Of a stretch of 64,000 bases of DNA, positions 62,806-64,000 are shown piece by piece. Every line of letters starts with the position of its first letter. Positions within the stretch are counted from its first letter, which is position 1. The stretch covers positions 62,001 to 126,000 of the forward strand of contig NZ_CAAHFG010000001.1 of assembly GCF_900890425.1 (NCBI RefSeq), in the 5' to 3' direction. The DNA is from Pontiella desulfatans (GTDB lineage Bacteria > Verrucomicrobiota > Kiritimatiellia > Kiritimatiellales > Pontiellaceae). The notes below the pieces were generated by a model, which was not told the origin of the DNA, made no database searches, and worked only from the letters and a program-made list of their open reading frames with translations. The translations under genes were made by a program, and so were the position numbers.

Positions 62806-64000
62806 CTACGATTTCTTTGGCTGGCGCATTTCGTTCCAGTATTCGAGTAGTTCCTGGTTGCGGTTGTGGGCCTTGGAGGAAATCTTGAAGTAGAGGAAGG
62901 CATCGAGGAAGCCGCGGCTTTGCATGAAACGCTGCGGTCGGCGCCCTTTGGTGCGTTCGAAGCGCTGCTGGTTGCCCATGATGTCGGAAACCTGGTAAAT
63001 CACGTTTTTGGGCACGCGGACGTTTTCGCACATGCCCTTGAGGTGGCCGTGCACCGCGTTGCGGGCGGCGTCGAGGTGCGATTGGCCAGCCTCGACGAGC
63101 TGCTGGATCAAATATTCGTGATACTCGCCGAAGATCAACGCGAAGAGCAGGGCCGGGTGCACCTGCAGGCCGGCCTTGCGCCACCGGTCCATCTGGTCCA
63201 GCGCATGGATTACCCAGTCGTGGCGCGTCTTGTCCTCGTCGATCCAGTGCGAGAAATCGTGGAACATCGGGTGCAGGAGATCGGTTTTTTCCAGCCAGTG
63301 GAAAACCTCCTTGGCATGGCCGCAGAAAAAGAGCTTCTGGACTTCCTCATACATGCGCGAAGGGGCCGCGTGGCGGAGCAGGTCCTTGTTGCGGCAGATG
63401 GAGTCGTAGGCTCCCTGTTCGATCTCGAAACCGAGGGTGCCGGCAAAACGCGCCGCGCGAATCATGCGCACGGGATCTTCGGCAAACCGTTTGTCGGGAT
63501 CGCCGATGACGCGGATCATCTTTTGTTCCAGGTCTTCAAGGCCGCCCGCGTAGTCGATCACGGAAAAGTCGGCAATGTTGTAGAAGAGCGCATTGATGGT
63601 GAAATCGCGCCGGAGGGCATCCTCTTCCGGGGTGCCGAAAATATTGTCGCGCATCACCTGCCCGGAATCGGCGGTCCGAAAGGTGTTTTCGCAGTGGACG
63701 GTGTCATCGGCATCTTCAGGCACCGGGGCGCGGAAGGTGGAGGTTTCAATCACCTCGCCGCGGAACAGGATGTGGGCCAGCCGGAAACGGCGGCCAACCA
63801 GTCGGCAGTTGCGGAACAATTTGCGGATCTGTTCGGGGGTGGCATTGGTTGCCACGTCGAAATCCTTGGGGTTGCGGTTGAGCAACAGGTCGCGTACGCC
63901 GCCCCCGGCCAAATAGGCGGTATAGCCTTCGTCCTTCAGGTGATAGAGCACCTTTACGGCGGCGGAGCTGATATTTTTTCGGCTGACATTGTGGTCGGCT
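62806..64000 (-). CDS. pcnB: PcnB-type nucleotidyltransferase (poly(A) polymerase / tRNA nucleotidyltransferase family), N-terminus cut by window edge
   Basis: The reading frame stays open to base 64000. The residues upstream of GTG 63951 read NVSRKNISSAAVKVLYHLKD, the usual PcnB beginning, so the true start is outside the window. Seen: YLAGGGVRDLLLNRNPKDFD (catalytic region), DFTINALFYNI, FAEDPVRMIRAARFAGTLGF near 150-170, and a C-terminal helical region shorter than in E. coli. The enzyme adds poly(A) tails or CCA ends; the overall layout favours PcnB. It begins upstream of the NifA-like gene, on the same strand. Confidence 0.9.
   Translation of the reverse strand, partial: ADHNVSRKNISSAAVKVLYHLKDEGYTAYLAGGGVRDLLLNRNPKDFDVATNATPEQIRKLFRNCRLVGRRFRLAHILFRGEVIETSTFRAPVPEDADDTVHCENTFRTADSGQVMRDNIFGTPEEDALRRDFTINALFYNIADFSVIDYAGGLEDLEQKMIRVIGDPDKRFAEDPVRMIRAARFAGTLGFEIEQGAYDSICRNKDLLRHAAPSRMYEEVQKLFFCGHAKEVFHWLEKTDLLHPMFHDFSHWIDEDKTRHDWVIHALDQMDRWRKAGLQVHPALLFALIFGEYHEYLIQQLVEAGQSHLDAARNAVHGHLKGMCENVRVPKNVIYQVSDIMGNQQRFERTKGRRPQRFMQSRGFLDAFLYFKISSKAHNRNQELLEYWNEMRQPKKS

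Overview
This 64 kb window looks like chromosomal sequence from a marine-type bacterium of the PVC superphylum, most likely Kiritimatiellota (Pontiella-like). That placement is inferred from gene content: a formylglycine sulfatase, a GH95 fucosidase-type enzyme, several DUF1080 (3-keto-disaccharide hydrolase) proteins, Tat-exported Gfo/Idh/MocA dehydrogenases, SHD1-domain secreted proteins and very many lipoproteins. Protein genes are fairly GC-rich. I see no transposase, integrase, CRISPR array or rRNA. The only tRNA is a tRNA-Leu(UAG). Both edges cut genes: a PfkB sugar kinase on the left and a PcnB-type nucleotidyltransferase on the right.

Region by region. (1) 1-10163, minus strand: a seven-gene sugar-utilisation operon, transcribed in the order melibiase-like/zincin fusion, GH95, aldo/keto reductase, cupin, zinc polyol-type dehydrogenase, Na+/solute symporter, PfkB kinase. 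A PAS-AraC regulator diverges from it at 10404. (2) 11341-14311: a translationally coupled Gfo/Idh/MocA dehydrogenase, xylose-isomerase-like TIM barrel and nucleoside-symporter-type MFS permease. (3) 14473-18028: murD, a triple-LysM lipoprotein and ftsW, a rearranged piece of a cell-wall cluster, followed by an rRNA-type methyltransferase. (4) 19088-24345: three DUF1080 proteins divergent from two Tat-exported Gfo/Idh/MocA paralogues. (5) trmO and an orphan vsr. (6) 26431-31056: accB-accC, Asp23/Gls24-amaP, gmhA, a lipoprotein zincin and an MIF-like tautomerase. (7) thpR divergent from a macrodomain protein. (8) parB, an M48 protease and a Wzx-type flippase. (9) A sulfatase, a lipoprotein-SHOCT-ABM fusion, rtcB and a LOG protein. 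(10) 43271-45262: an AT-richer island of small lipoproteins. (11) Two dus genes, uvrA, a SET protein, pdxB, thiE, three tandem SHD1 proteins, bioB, riboswitch-controlled thiC, msrA, prmC, a NifA-like activator and pcnB.

Working together: regions 1, 2 and 4 and the sulfatase point to degradation of sulfated or fucosylated polysaccharide, with a plausible 3-keto-glycoside route (exported dehydrogenases, DUF1080 enzymes, importer, cytosolic dehydrogenase and isomerase) and a plausible reductase/dehydrogenase/kinase route for the released aldose. bioB supplies the cofactor for AccB/AccC.

The most striking non-gene signal is a rich population of dispersed palindromic intergenic repeats in at least six families. 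One sits in frame inside a dus gene. Another family supplies or abuts the stop codons of several genes. Others lie inside the thiC leader and just upstream of dus, uvrA and the SET gene. All functions are predicted from sequence reading alone.
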